64,000 nucleotides of DNA from Flavobacterium flabelliforme (GTDB lineage: Bacteria; Bacteroidota; Bacteroidia; Flavobacteriales; Flavobacteriaceae): positions 248,001 to 312,000 of the forward strand of contig NZ_JAGFBU010000004.1 of NCBI RefSeq assembly GCF_017948675.1, read 5' to 3'. Both the position numbers and the translations under genes were made by a program. Under the pieces are notes generated by a model, which was not told where the DNA came from, searched no databases, and saw only the letters and a list, made by a program, of their open reading frames with translations. Shown here in pieces: positions 37,315 through 46,639 of this stretch (position 1 is its first letter; every line of letters begins with the position of its first letter).

Positions 37315-38442
37315 TTAGGACAAAATTACTAAGTCGATATTTGATGAAGATAGATTATTCAGTAATTTATTAAATATAGTAGTCGATAAAATTACTTTAA
37401 ATAAATTTAAATGTGGTTTCCCAATGCAAACAGTTGTAATATTTTTCTGTTCGACAATTTCTAATATTGCATCGGTAATGCTATTATTTTCTACTTTGAT
37501 AACTTCAGCATTTAATTGTGACGCTAATTTGAAATTATTGATTAAATGGCGCTGTTTATCTAAGGCTATTTTATTGGAACTTTCTTTTGGCGTTTCTACA
37601 TACAAAACATACCATTTGCAATTGTAATAACTTGCCAATCGAGCTGTTTTCCGAATCACAATTTTAGCCATTTTATCATTACTACTAATGCAAGCGACTA
37701 TTTTTTGAGGCTTTAAAGCTAAATTTTTAGGGACTTCATTTTCTACTTTGCGACCTACTTGATTCACCACTTCTTTCAAAGCTAATTCACGCAATTGTAA
37801 AATTTGATCTGATTTGAAAAAGTTATTCAATGCGGTTGGTATTTTATCAGCCGTATAAATTTTGCCTTCTTTCAATCGTGCAATCAAATCCTCTGAAGTT
37901 AAATCGATATTCACCACTTCATCTGCCATTCGCAACACATGATCTGGAATTCTCTCTTGTACATCAATAGTAGTAATTCGTTTTACATCTTGATTTAAAC
38001 TTTCTATATGCTGAATATTTACTGCCGAAATTACATTGATTCCAGATTCTAGAATTTCTAATACATCTTGCCAGCGTTTTTCATTTTTGCTTCCTTCTAT
38101 ATTCGTATGTGCTAGTTCATCGACAATTACCACTTCTGGACGTAAATTAATGATCGCTTGCACGTCCATTTCTTCCAGTTGTTTCCCTTTATAGAAAATA
38201 GTACGGCGCGGAATAACAGGAAGACCAGCTAATAATTCATGCGTTTCTTTGCGATTATGCGTTTCAATATATCCTATTTTAACGTCAATACCGTTCTTTA
38301 GTAAGGTGTGGGCTTCTTGAAGCATACGGTATGTTTTTCCCACACCAGCACTCATCCCAATGTAGATTTTAAACTTTCCTTTGCGAGATTTCTGAATTAA
38401 ATCTAGAAAGTGCTTGACATTATTTTCTTTTTCGTTGTCCAT
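37315..38442 (-). CDS. kdpD: KdpD N-terminal sensor domain protein (stand-alone)
   Basis: 375 residues containing only the KdpD N-terminal domain and a universal-stress-protein domain. The KdpD domain (about 20-230) has Walker A GMSAGVGKT and Walker B-like VVIVDELAHTN. The USP domain (about 250-375) carries IVACISSNDKMAK and CIGKPHLN. Full-length KdpD continues into four membrane helices and a histidine kinase, which are absent here and replaced by the separate kinase gene just downstream. Cytoplasmic; in KdpD this part modulates signalling and binds nucleotides. Confidence 0.94.
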   Translation of the reverse strand: MDNEKENNVKHFLDLIQKSRKGKFKIYIGMSAGVGKTYRMLQEAHTLLKNGIDVKIGYIETHNRKETHELLAGLPVIPRRTIFYKGKQLEEMDVQAIINLRPEVVIVDELAHTNIEGSKNEKRWQDVLEILESGINVISAVNIQHIESLNQDVKRITTIDVQERIPDHVLRMADEVVNIDLTSEDLIARLKEGKIYTADKIPTALNNFFKSDQILQLRELALKEVVNQVGRKVENEVPKNLALKPQKIVACISSNDKMAKIVIRKTARLASYYNCKWYVLYVETPKESSNKIALDKQRHLINNFKLASQLNAEVIKVENNSITDAILEIVEQKNITTVCIGKPHLNLFKVILSTTIFNKLLNNLSSSNIDLVILS

Positions 38443-38456
38443 TTAGGTTAAATTAT

Positions 38457-38584
38457 TTTTGTCGCTAAGGCACAAAGTCACTAAGAGTTTTTTGTAACAA
38501 AATTTAAAATACTTCTTGAAAAATAGATCTTTTCATTACTTTTTAGAAAAGAAAACTTTGAGTCTTTGTGCCTTCACGGCAAAA
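38457..38584. repeat. imperfect inverted repeat between the porin gene and kdpD
   Basis: Arms at 38457-38487 (GTCGCTAAGGCACAAAGTCA) and 38556-38584 (CTTTGTGCCTTCACGGC) are roughly reverse complements over about 29 bases. The CGCTAAGGCACAAAG-type sequence is a common Bacteroidetes extragenic repeat. It could fold as a hairpin in the long kdp transcript. Confidence 0.55.
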
Positions 38585-38592
38585 CTTTTAAT

Positions 38593-39678
38593 TTAAAATT
38601 TGATAGCCAAAGCAGTAACTATAGAAAAACTAGTATCTGATACTTCAGCGGTGTTTTTAGCAAAAACGGCATCTTCACTAGTGTAATTTTTAATTTCAGT
38701 TCTCCACAATAAATTTGGAGTGATTTTATAATCTGCGTTCAAAGAAAGACCATAAGTTTCAAAACCATTTGGGGTTCCTGATGCAATTATTACTCCTTTT
38801 TTATCTTGGTAATATTCTCCTCTTACGGCAAAATTTAATTTTTCAGTTGCCATCAATTGTGCCATTACAGAAGCTCCGTACCATTTGTTATAATCCTCAC
38901 TTTGAGGTGCGGCTTGCTCCCAACCGATATCAAATCCTGCTAAAAGTTTTACTTTACTGGTTAAATCATAAGCAGCATATAAATCATGGAAATAACGTTT
39001 TTGACGTACGTTATCCGCTTTATCATTTCCTATAAAAGAGCTACTGTTTATGGACATTTTTGACGAAGGTCTGTACACAATTTGATGACCAAAACTCGGT
39101 GTTGTATTACCATCGACACGCTGAATTCGTTGCCATCCGTTAAGATACAATCCCGTTAATTCCCATTCTCCACTTGGCGAAATGTACGTAATTTTGGCTC
39201 CAGCCTCAAAATAAGGAGAATTTTCAGCCATAATACTTCTAGTTAAGGTAAAGCAATCGGCTCCAACAGCACTTTCATAACCAATATGCGAAGGTAAAAT
39301 TCCTGCTGTAATCCATAAATTTTGGTTCTTGGCCACTTTAAATCCTACGTTGGCTTCGTAAATATTTTTTAAAACTCCAGGTTCTGCTGCATAATTTGCA
39401 TTCATATAGGAACCCGCTGCAATAGCTAGATTGGCACGTACCTTTTCAGTTTCATAATTTGCTTTTACAAATCCAAGGTTCAAACTAACCTCATTGTTAC
39501 GGTTGTGGCTGTATATGAATCCTGGACGCGAATTATTGTCGGGATTATTAGCATCATATTGAAAATAGGTTTCAGCATATCCACTGATTTTCAATGGATT
39601 TTCAGATTTTTCTTCTTGCGCAAAAGCTACTCCTGAAAAACATAAAGTTAAAGCAGCTAGACTTATTTTTGTATTCAT
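38593..39678 (-). CDS. outer-membrane beta-barrel porin in the kdp locus
   Basis: 361 residues. The signal peptide ends VAFAQ, then comes KISGYAETYFQYDANNPDNN, the opening strand of a porin-like barrel. Alternating strands run to the C-terminal SFSIVTALAIKF ending in an aromatic residue. No plug or TonB box. Its place between kdpC and kdpD suggests that it passes ions through the outer membrane for the potassium pump, which is inference from context. Confidence 0.85.
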   Translation of the reverse strand: MNTKISLAALTLCFSGVAFAQEEKSENPLKISGYAETYFQYDANNPDNNSRPGFIYSHNRNNEVSLNLGFVKANYETEKVRANLAIAAGSYMNANYAAEPGVLKNIYEANVGFKVAKNQNLWITAGILPSHIGYESAVGADCFTLTRSIMAENSPYFEAGAKITYISPSGEWELTGLYLNGWQRIQRVDGNTTPSFGHQIVYRPSSKMSINSSSFIGNDKADNVRQKRYFHDLYAAYDLTSKVKLLAGFDIGWEQAAPQSEDYNKWYGASVMAQLMATEKLNFAVRGEYYQDKKGVIIASGTPNGFETYGLSLNADYKITPNLLWRTEIKNYTSEDAVFAKNTAEVSDTSFSIVTALAIKF

Positions 39679-39751
39679 TTTGTATTTATTAAGTTGATTT
39701 TTTTAAAAAAAGGGGAGGTATGGCACAACCTCCCCAGCTCTGATTACGGTT

Positions 39752-40312
39752 TTATTTTAGTTGGTCTAGAGCAATATTTAGTTTTAGAACATTAATTTTT
39801 GCTGGTCCAAACATCTCTAATAAAGGTTGTTCAGTGTTCGCGTCAATCAATGTGTTTAATTTTTCAGGATCTATATTTCTTGCTTTCTGAATCCTTACAA
39901 TTTGTATTTTAGCGCTTGCAACTGAAATATTAGGATCTAATCCACTTCCGCTTGCTGTCACTAAATCAACTGGAATCTCCGACTTTTTCACACTTGGATT
40001 TTTAAGTAAAAAAGTATCAATTCGACCTTGCACTACGGCTAGATATTCTTCATTTGAAGCTCCTTTATTACTGGCTCCTGATCCAGCAGCATTATAGTCT
40101 ACGGCTGATGGTCTTCCCCAGAAGTATTCGTCTTTCGTAAAGCTTTGTCCAATGTTAGCGTATCCTTTGGTTTGTTTATAAGACACGATTTCGCCTTTTC
40201 CGTTGTTAGGAGCTAATTGAGCAACTGCCCATACCGATAGTGGATAAATTACTGTGAAAAGCACCACTAGCACTACGGTCATTCTAATTCCTTTTATTAA
40301 ATTATTTTTCAT
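39752..40312 (-). CDS. kdpC: potassium-transporting ATPase subunit KdpC
   Basis: 186 residues from the ATG at 40312 (MKNNLIKGIR). One N-terminal membrane helix (about 10-30, TVVLVVLFTVIYPLSVWA) is followed by a periplasm-facing domain with the KdpC pattern YFWGRPSAVDYNAAGSGASN and LVTASGSGLDPNIS. It stabilises the KdpFABC complex. The frame is open to 40342, overlapping kdpB, but the later ATG leaves 13 bases between the genes and fits the family start. Confidence 0.96.
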   Translation of the reverse strand: MKNNLIKGIRMTVVLVVLFTVIYPLSVWAVAQLAPNNGKGEIVSYKQTKGYANIGQSFTKDEYFWGRPSAVDYNAAGSGASNKGASNEEYLAVVQGRIDTFLLKNPSVKKSEIPVDLVTASGSGLDPNISVASAKIQIVRIQKARNIDPEKLNTLIDANTEQPLLEMFGPAKINVLKLNIALDQLK

Positions 40313-40325
40313 GGTTTCTATTTTT

Positions 40326-42335
40326 TTAAATAAATAATGCAACTACAATATCAATCAATTTGATACCGATGAAGGGAACGATGATTCCACCAACACCAAA
40401 CAGCAATAAATTTCTTCTCAATAAAGCACTAGCGCCAATTGGTTTGTAACTCACTCCTTTTAAAGCCAATGGAATCAAGAACGGTATAATGATCGCGTTG
40501 AAAATTACGGCTGAAAGTATTGCACTTTCAGGACTGTGTAAATGCATTATGTTTAATCCTTGAAGCGCTGGAATTGCAGTGATAAACAACGCAGGAATGA
40601 TGGCGAAATATTTGGCTACATCATTTGCAATACTAAACGTAGTAAGCGTTCCGCGAGTCATTAATAACTGTTTACCAATTTCTACGATTTCAATTAATTT
40701 GGTTGGATCATTGTCTAAATCAACCATATTTCCGGCTTCTTTTGCTGCTTGTGTTCCGCTATTCATGGCAACACCAACATCAGCTTGTGCAAGGGCAGGA
40801 GCGTCATTGGTACCATCTCCCATCATAGCAACCAAACGACCAGCCATTTGCTCTTGCTTGATGTAATTCATTTTATCCTCTGGTTTGGCTTCGGCAATAA
40901 AGTCATCAACACCTGCTTTTTCGGCAATAAATTTGGCAGTCAAAGGATTATCACCTGTTACCATTACCGTTTTAATTCCCATTTTGCGAAGTCTTTCAAA
41001 TCGCTCGAACATCCCAGTTTTAATAATGTCTTGCAATTCGATTACTCCAAGAGCCACTTCATTTTCAGAAACTACTAAAGGTGTACCTCCATTTTCAGCA
41101 ATTACTTTTACTTGGTCCAAAAGTTCGGTTGGAAAGGTATTTCCAGCATTTGTCACCATGTTTTTAATGGCATCTGTAGCTCCTTTTCTAATACGAGTAC
41201 TGTCAAAATTGATTCCTGAACTTCTAGTCTCGGCAGTGAACTTGATAAATTGTGCGTTACTATTTTGAAAAGTTAAAGGATCTATTTTTGACAATTCAAC
41301 AATCGATTTTCCTTCTGGTGTTTCATCAGAAATAGAACTTAAAAATGCCGCTTTGATTAATTGTGCTTCTGTAATTCCAGGAGCAGGGTAGAAGTGAGTT
41401 GCTTTTCGGTTCCCAATCGTAATTGTTCCCGTTTTATCCAACAGTAATACATCAATATCTCCAGCAGTTTCAACCGCTCTACCACTTTTCGTGATTACAT
41501 TCGCTCTCAAAGCGCGGTCCATTCCTGCAATTCCAATTGCTGATAAAAGTCCTCCAATAGTTGTTGGAATTAAGCAAACAAAGAGTGCTATAAAAGAAGC
41601 GATTGTAATATTAACATTCGAATAATCTGCTAATGGTTTTAAAGTCACACAAACAATGATGAATACTAAGGTAAACCCAGCAAGTAATATGGTTAATGCG
41701 ATTTCATTTGGTGTTTTTTGGCGTGAAGCTCCTTCTACCAAAGCAATCATTTTATCTAAAAAACTTTCGCCTGGTTCATTAGTAACTTCTACAACAATTC
41801 GGTCTGATAATACTTTTGTACCACCGGTAACCGAACTTTTATCTCCACCAGATTCTCGAATTACGGGAGCTGATTCACCTGTTATGGCACTTTCATCAAT
41901 TGTGGCCAAACCTTCTACGATTTCTCCATCAGTTGGAATAATATCGCCAGCTTCGCACACAAATAAATCGCCTTTTTTTAGTTGAGATGATGATATTTTT
42001 TCGCCGCTTTTTAAAGTTGCAGGAGTTTCTTCTCTTGTTTTTCGCAAACTGTCCGCTTGCGCTTTTCCTCTTGCTTCGGCAATGGCTTCGGCAAAATTGG
42101 CAAATAACAACGTTAATAATAAGACTAGGAATACTACAAAATTATATCCAAAACTACCTTGTGAAGTTTCGCCTGTTAATGTCCAAATAGAAACAACGAG
42201 CATAACAAATGTTCCGATTTCTACCGTGAACATTACCGGATTTCGAAACATAAGTTTCGGATTCAATTTCACAAAAGATTTAACCAATGCTTGTTGCATG
42301 ATGTCTTTTTGAAATAAGGATTGATCTTTATTCAT
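40326..42335 (-). CDS. kdpB: potassium-transporting ATPase subunit KdpB (P-type ATPase)
   Basis: The ATP-hydrolysing subunit, 669 residues. The phosphorylated aspartate is Asp300 in DKTGTIT, the actuator-domain motif ITGESAP is at 151-157, the hinge TGDNPLTA and [16 protein letters not shown] are in place, and seven or so membrane helices are visible. The TGES serine that is phosphorylated in E. coli KdpB to inhibit the pump is conserved. It lies between kdpA (12 bases away) and kdpC. Confidence 0.98.
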   Translation of the reverse strand: MNKDQSLFQKDIMQQALVKSFVKLNPKLMFRNPVMFTVEIGTFVMLVVSIWTLTGETSQGSFGYNFVVFLVLLLTLLFANFAEAIAEARGKAQADSLRKTREETPATLKSGEKISSSQLKKGDLFVCEAGDIIPTDGEIVEGLATIDESAITGESAPVIRESGGDKSSVTGGTKVLSDRIVVEVTNEPGESFLDKMIALVEGASRQKTPNEIALTILLAGFTLVFIIVCVTLKPLADYSNVNITIASFIALFVCLIPTTIGGLLSAIGIAGMDRALRANVITKSGRAVETAGDIDVLLLDKTGTITIGNRKATHFYPAPGITEAQLIKAAFLSSISDETPEGKSIVELSKIDPLTFQNSNAQFIKFTAETRSSGINFDSTRIRKGATDAIKNMVTNAGNTFPTELLDQVKVIAENGGTPLVVSENEVALGVIELQDIIKTGMFERFERLRKMGIKTVMVTGDNPLTAKFIAEKAGVDDFIAEAKPEDKMNYIKQEQMAGRLVAMMGDGTNDAPALAQADVGVAMNSGTQAAKEAGNMVDLDNDPTKLIEIVEIGKQLLMTRGTLTTFSIANDVAKYFAIIPALFITAIPALQGLNIMHLHSPESAILSAVIFNAIIIPFLIPLALKGVSYKPIGASALLRRNLLLFGVGGIIVPFIGIKLIDIVVALFI

Positions 42336-42347
42336 TTTAAATTCTTT

Positions 42348-44036
42348 TTAGTAAATGGTAAAATATTCAGCTATCGGTCCTAAGGCTAATACAGGGAAAA
42401 AGGCTAATGCAGCAATAATCACTATTACAGTCAATGTTACTACACCAAAAGTTCCTGTATCAGTTCTTAATGTTCCATCGCTTTCAGGTATGTATTTTTT
42501 CTGTGCTAACAATCCAGCAATGGCTACAGGTCCGATTATGGGTAGAAAACGTGCTAGAATTAAAACAATTCCTGTAGAAACATTCCACCAAACTGTGTTG
42601 TCTCCCAAACCTTCAAATCCACTACCGTTATTTGCTGATGCAGAAGTAAACTCGTAAAGCATTTCACTCAAACCATGAAATCCAGGATTATTTAAAGTTG
42701 CTGTACCGTATTCTGGCATCGCTGCTGTTAATGCAGTTCCCACTAAAATCAAGAATGGGTGCATTAATGCGATAATCATCGCTATTTTCATTTCCCGAGC
42801 TTCCACTTTTTTACCAAGGAATTCGGGTGTCCTTCCTACCATTAATCCACTGATGAAAACAGCCAAAATGATAAAAACAAAAAAGTTTAAAATTCCAACG
42901 CCAACTCCACCATAAAAACTATTAATCATCATGGCAAGCAATTCATTCATTCCAGAAAGTGGCATTGTACTGTCGTGCATAGAATTGACAGATCCTGTTG
43001 ATATTACCGTAGTAGCAATACTCCAGTAACCAGTAGCTGCCGCACCAATTCTTGTTTCTTTACCTTCCATGGCACCAAGTGAAGTATCAATTCCCATTTT
43101 CTCAATCATTGGGTTTCCTTGCATTTCACCGATCACATTTGGAATCGCCAAAGCCAAGAAGCCAATAGTCATAACCCCGAAAATCATCCATGAGAACTTT
43201 TTTCTTTTAATGAAATATCCAAAGGCAAATATCATAGCAAACGGAATAATCATTTGAGCCCACATTTCTAACATATTGGTGAAATAAGTTGGATTTTCTA
43301 GTGGATGCGCTCCGTTAGTTCCAAAAAATCCTCCACCATTTGTTCCAATGTGTTTGATGGCAACAAATCCTGCTGCTGGTCCGCGAGAAACCTCTTGTAC
43401 ATCACCTTGTAAAGTAGTAATACTGTCTTTTCCTTCAAATGTCATTGGTGTTCCTTGGAAAGCCAAAAGAGCTGCTACAACAAAAGAAAGCGGTAACAAT
43501 ATGCGAGTGCAAGATTTCATGAAATAGGTATAAAAATTCCCTAGTTCCGTTGTTGTTTTATCTCTAAAAGCTCTAAAGACCACTACTGCAGCTGCCATTC
43601 CTGTTGCTGCACTTACAAATTGCAAGAACATCAAATAAAATTGTCCTAGATAACTTATTCCAGTTTCTCCTGAATAATGTTGTAAGTTGCAATTGACCAC
43701 GAATGAAATTGCAGTGTTAAAAGCTAAATCAGCTGACATACTTGGATTTCCATCTGGATTTAGGGGTAAACTTCCCATAGTCATTAGGATAATCATTCCC
43801 AAGACAAACCATATTAAGTTTATGGTTAGTAACGCTTTCATGTGTTGTTTCCAGTTCATTTCTTCGGCTGGATTGACACCGCTTAATTTGAAAAATAACT
43901 TTTCAAGTGGATTAAATATAAAATCCAGCCAAGTTTTCTCCATTCCGTAAACCTTGGAAATATATTTTCCTAACGGAATAGCGAGTGCTAAGGTGAGCAA
44001 GAACATCGCTATAATTCCTAATATTTCTGTATTCAT
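42348..44036 (-). CDS. kdpA: potassium-transporting ATPase subunit KdpA
   Basis: The ion channel-like subunit, 562 residues with about ten membrane helices. The four selectivity-filter regions of the SKT family are visible around NCNLQHYSGE, GTNGGGFFGTNGAHP, NSFYGGVGVG and SANNGSGFEGL. Binds K+ with high affinity for pumping by KdpB. kdpF lies 35 bases upstream. Confidence 0.98.
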   Translation of the reverse strand: MNTEILGIIAMFLLTLALAIPLGKYISKVYGMEKTWLDFIFNPLEKLFFKLSGVNPAEEMNWKQHMKALLTINLIWFVLGMIILMTMGSLPLNPDGNPSMSADLAFNTAISFVVNCNLQHYSGETGISYLGQFYLMFLQFVSAATGMAAAVVVFRAFRDKTTTELGNFYTYFMKSCTRILLPLSFVVAALLAFQGTPMTFEGKDSITTLQGDVQEVSRGPAAGFVAIKHIGTNGGGFFGTNGAHPLENPTYFTNMLEMWAQMIIPFAMIFAFGYFIKRKKFSWMIFGVMTIGFLALAIPNVIGEMQGNPMIEKMGIDTSLGAMEGKETRIGAAATGYWSIATTVISTGSVNSMHDSTMPLSGMNELLAMMINSFYGGVGVGILNFFVFIILAVFISGLMVGRTPEFLGKKVEAREMKIAMIIALMHPFLILVGTALTAAMPEYGTATLNNPGFHGLSEMLYEFTSASANNGSGFEGLGDNTVWWNVSTGIVLILARFLPIIGPVAIAGLLAQKKYIPESDGTLRTDTGTFGVVTLTVIVIIAALAFFPVLALGPIAEYFTIY

Positions 44037-44071
44037 TTTTTAGTATTAAGGGTTAAATAATTCTTTGGTTC

Positions 44072-44149
44072 CTAAAATTTTTCAGGTTTTAATAGTACAT
44101 AACAGATGTAGACAAAAACTGCAATTGCTATAATAAATAATGCGGTCAT
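44072..44149 (-). CDS. kdpF: KdpF small membrane subunit
   Basis: A 25-residue peptide from the ATG at 44149: MTALFIIAIAVFVYICYVLL then KPEKF and TAG. It is a single membrane helix followed by the KPE(K/R)F tail typical of KdpF, which stabilises the KdpABC complex. It lies between the 119-residue gene and kdpA on the same strand, exactly where kdpF is expected. Confidence 0.9.
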   Translation of the reverse strand: MTALFIIAIAVFVYICYVLLKPEKF

Positions 44150-44155
44150 AATTTT

Positions 44156-44515
44156 TTAGTTTTCTAATAGTGTTCTTAAATAGCCTTGTTTCGATTCTTT
44201 TGAAAGAAAATCCAAATGCTTCTTTAAACTTGCTGGATTTTCTTGAGCACTTAATTCAGTAAAGAATTCGTTCTCAATTGCATTTCTAGTGTAGTGATTG
44301 CCACTTTCATACAACATGTTGATCACTCTAATAATTTCTCTTGCTGATTCTGACTCAGATTCGTCAAGTGAATCCATTTTCTCCACACAAAATCTAGCAA
44401 CACTTTTTAATAGTGCATATTGATTAATAGTTTCATCATTAGTAGATGGAAAATCAGTCCAGTTTTTGGAATCGGGAATCCATTGTTGGATAGCCTCGTA
44501 GATTTTTGTTTTCAT
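44156..44515 (-). CDS. 119-residue protein of unknown function in the kdp operon
   Basis: A soluble, acidic, mostly helical protein (IYEAIQQWIPDSKNW; EIIRVINMLYESGNHYTRNAIENEFF) without signal peptide or known domain. It sits 6 bases upstream of kdpF and 2 bases after the 27-residue membrane peptide, so it is part of the kdp transcript. It shares spacing of helices and a NxYxxSxxx...RN/ET pattern with the 93-residue protein two genes upstream, suggesting distant paralogy. No function can be assigned. Confidence 0.78.
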   Translation of the reverse strand: MKTKIYEAIQQWIPDSKNWTDFPSTNDETINQYALLKSVARFCVEKMDSLDESESESAREIIRVINMLYESGNHYTRNAIENEFFTELSAQENPASLKKHLDFLSKESKQGYLRTLLEN

Positions 44516-44517
44516 TA

Positions 44518-44601
44518 TTAGATGTTGTCAAAATAATTGATAGAGAGATAGAGCAGCCAAAAGCATAATAAACCGAGAGCGAAAAGGATAAGTGTTAACA
44601 T
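44518..44601 (-). CDS. 27-residue single-helix membrane peptide in the kdp operon
   Basis: The ATG at 44601 gives MLTLILFALGLLCFWLLYLS then INYFDNI and TAA. Nearly the whole peptide is one hydrophobic helix. Its stop is 2 bases before the next gene's ATG, and the spacing to the upstream gene (53 bases) is tight, as expected for an operon member. It resembles KdpF in size but lacks its KPE tail. It could be an additional pump subunit or a regulator of the sensor kinase. It is too short for most gene finders, so its coding status rests on context. Confidence 0.55.
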   Translation of the reverse strand: MLTLILFALGLLCFWLLYLSINYFDNI

Positions 44602-44654
44602 AATAAATGGATCTAAGTGAATTAAAATTGTAGTAGGAAGAGTATCATTGGTTA

Positions 44655-44936
44655 TTATACTCCTAAAGAATTGATTTGCTTGTTATACTCTAATTTCAAA
44701 TTTTTAGGAAAGAGATTAGAAATGCTGCAATGACGGAGTTCCATAAAAGAAGAAACCGAAAAAACATAAATATTAGAAATGACACTTTTAGTTTCATTGC
44801 TTCCGCTGTTGAATAAGTATTCTGCGTGCGTTAGACATTTTTTAGCTCTAGCAATATTTCCAGCACTAATCGCTTTTTTTGTGATTTCTGCAAAGCGTTC
44901 TGCTTGTTTGTAAATCGTAATGACTTGATTTTTCAT
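44655..44936 (-). CDS. 93-residue helical protein of unknown function in the kdp operon
   Basis: A soluble helical protein with TPR-like sequence (AERFAEITKKAISAGNIARAKKCLTHAEYLFNSG) and no membrane segment. It is the first gene after the sigma-54-type regulator and its terminator, so it likely opens the kdp structural operon. Similar small proteins occur near kdp genes in flavobacteria to my recollection, but I cannot name a family. Confidence 0.75.
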   Translation of the reverse strand: MKNQVITIYKQAERFAEITKKAISAGNIARAKKCLTHAEYLFNSGSNETKSVISNIYVFSVSSFMELRHCSISNLFPKNLKLEYNKQINSLGV

Positions 44937-45050
44937 AAGGATGAATTTTTATGTTCTCCTCACTCATGCCAAATCCTGTTCCAATAAATATAGATTTCCG
45001 TAAAGTATTACTAATGTTGGTTTTAATTAGTTCCTTTAAAAAAAAGACAT

Positions 45051-45080
45051 AAAAAAAGCCTATCATAATGATAGGCTTTT
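45051..45080 (-). terminator. terminator of the kdp response-regulator gene
   Basis: Perfect 10-base stem AGCCTATCAT / ATGATAGGCT around a single A. Seven T residues follow on the minus strand, 18 bases after the regulator's stop. It separates the regulator from the structural genes, which then need their own promoter. Confidence 0.9.
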
Positions 45081-45097
45081 ATTGAAATGATAGGTTT

Positions 45098-46438
45098 TTA
45101 TTGAATGTTGTATTCTTCTAATTTTCGATATAAGGTAGCAATACCAATTTCGAGTAAACGAGCTGCTTCGGCTTTATTACCTTTGGTATAATTTAGTAAT
45201 TTTTGGATGTGTAGTTTTTCGACACTTTGCATAGAAAATGCCGACAAGCTTTTCCCATTTTTACTTTGTTCTTGCTGCATTTCGTAAGGAAGCAAATCTG
45301 TGGATAAAACTGTACTACTGCATAAAATTACGGAACGCTCAATTACATTTTTTAATTCTCTAATGTTTCCAGGCCATTGATAGATTTCTAATTTTTGCAA
45401 AAAATCACTATCAATTTGTAATGTTTGTCTATTCATTTTTTCAGCAAACTGTCTTACAAAATAATGAGTCAATGGTTCGATATCTTTTATTCGTTCCCGT
45501 AAAGGCGGAATGGTAATCTCAAAAATATTTAATCTAAAGTATAAATCTTGACGAAAGCGTTTTTCGTCACTTTCTGTTTTCAAATTTCTATTGGTAGCTG
45601 CAATCAAGCGGAAATTTGATTTTTTTGGTGTAGAATCTCCAACAGGAATGTATTCGCTCGTTTCTAGTACACGAAGTAATTTAGCTTGTAAATCTATTGG
45701 CATTTCGCCAATTTCATCTAGAAATAAGGTTCCGCCATTGGCTTCTTCTATAAAACCTTTTTTATCTTTTATAGCGCCAGTAAATGACCCTTGTTTATGA
45801 CCAAACAATTCACTTTCTAAAAGTTCTTTGCTAAAGGTGCTGCAATTTAAGGCTACAAATGATTTTCCTGCTCTATTGCTGTTCTCATGAATCGCTTGCG
45901 CAAAAACTTCCTTACCAGTTCCGGTTTCTCCAGTTAAAAGTACGGTAGAATCGGTACTTGCCACTTTTTTGGACAACTCGATTACTTGTTCCAATCCTTT
46001 TGACTTTCCAATAATAGCATCAAAAGAATACTTTTTTGAAATTCGTTTTTCTAGCTGCTTAATTTTTTGCTGAAGAGTAACCTTCTCAATTGCTTTGTAT
46101 AAAAGTGGAATTATTTTATCATTATCATCGCCTTTTACAATGTAATCAAAAGCACCATTTTTCATGGCTTGCACACCATCGGAGATTTTACCGTAGGCGG
46201 TCAACAAAATAACTTCTGTTAAAGGGAAACTAGCTTTAATTTTCTCGAGAAATTCAACGCCGTTGCCATCAGGGAGTTTTACGTCACAAAGGACAACATC
46301 AATTTCATTTTGTTCTAATTTCTTGAAACCAGATTTTAAATCTGCTGCTTCCAAAACTACAAAACCTTCTGACTTTACAATTCGAGCAAGAAGTCCTCTT
46401 AACTTTTCTTCATCGTCGATTATTAGAATATTTCTCAA
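45098..46438 (-). CDS. sigma-54-dependent response regulator (NtrC/AtoC type) of the kdp locus
   Basis: 446 residues. The receiver domain has the acidic pocket IIDDE (6-10) and phospho-acceptor Asp52 (VVLCDVKLPDGNG). The AAA+ domain (about 140-375) carries Walker A GETGTGKEVF, the sigma-54-contacting loop GSFTGA (a common variant of GAFTGA) and GGTLFLDEIGEMP. The Fis-type helix-turn-helix is at the end (NKAEAARLLEIGIATLYRKL). It lies immediately upstream of the kdp genes on the same strand, in place of the usual OmpR-type KdpE. Its partner should be the separate kinase at 35570-37297, which is inference. Confidence 0.95.
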   Translation of the reverse strand: MRNILIIDDEEKLRGLLARIVKSEGFVVLEAADLKSGFKKLEQNEIDVVLCDVKLPDGNGVEFLEKIKASFPLTEVILLTAYGKISDGVQAMKNGAFDYIVKGDDNDKIIPLLYKAIEKVTLQQKIKQLEKRISKKYSFDAIIGKSKGLEQVIELSKKVASTDSTVLLTGETGTGKEVFAQAIHENSNRAGKSFVALNCSTFSKELLESELFGHKQGSFTGAIKDKKGFIEEANGGTLFLDEIGEMPIDLQAKLLRVLETSEYIPVGDSTPKKSNFRLIAATNRNLKTESDEKRFRQDLYFRLNIFEITIPPLRERIKDIEPLTHYFVRQFAEKMNRQTLQIDSDFLQKLEIYQWPGNIRELKNVIERSVILCSSTVLSTDLLPYEMQQEQSKNGKSLSAFSMQSVEKLHIQKLLNYTKGNKAEAARLLEIGIATLYRKLEEYNIQ

Positions 46439-46569
46439 TTCGATTACAATTTATTTTTTGTAAAATTAGATATTATTTTTCTTCTTATTTTAAGATCAAT
46501 ACTAAAGTTTTTTATGCATTATAATCGCACATTAATTTTTAAATTTAATTAGAGGTCAAAAGCGTTTAA

Positions 46570-46604
46570 ATAGAAAAATCTGTATCAGATACAGATTTTT
46601 CTAT
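46570..46604 (-). terminator. terminator after the YciE/F-like gene
   Basis: A 17-base perfect inverted repeat, core AAAATCTGTATC A GATACAGATTTT, with flanking T/A runs. It lies 36 bases after the stop of the ferritin-like gene and may serve both strands. Confidence 0.85.
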
Positions 46605-46639
46605 TTATTGTAAAATAAATAATCGTAAAAACTTTAATG

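Noticed and set aside
44967..44984. Sigma-54-like promoter TTGGAACAGGATTTGGCA upstream of the kdp structural genes
   Set aside because: The GG and GC elements are 11 bases apart, not the required 10, and it lies only about 30 bases from the first start codon. It was not strong enough to list as a feature, though a sigma-54 promoter is expected near here.
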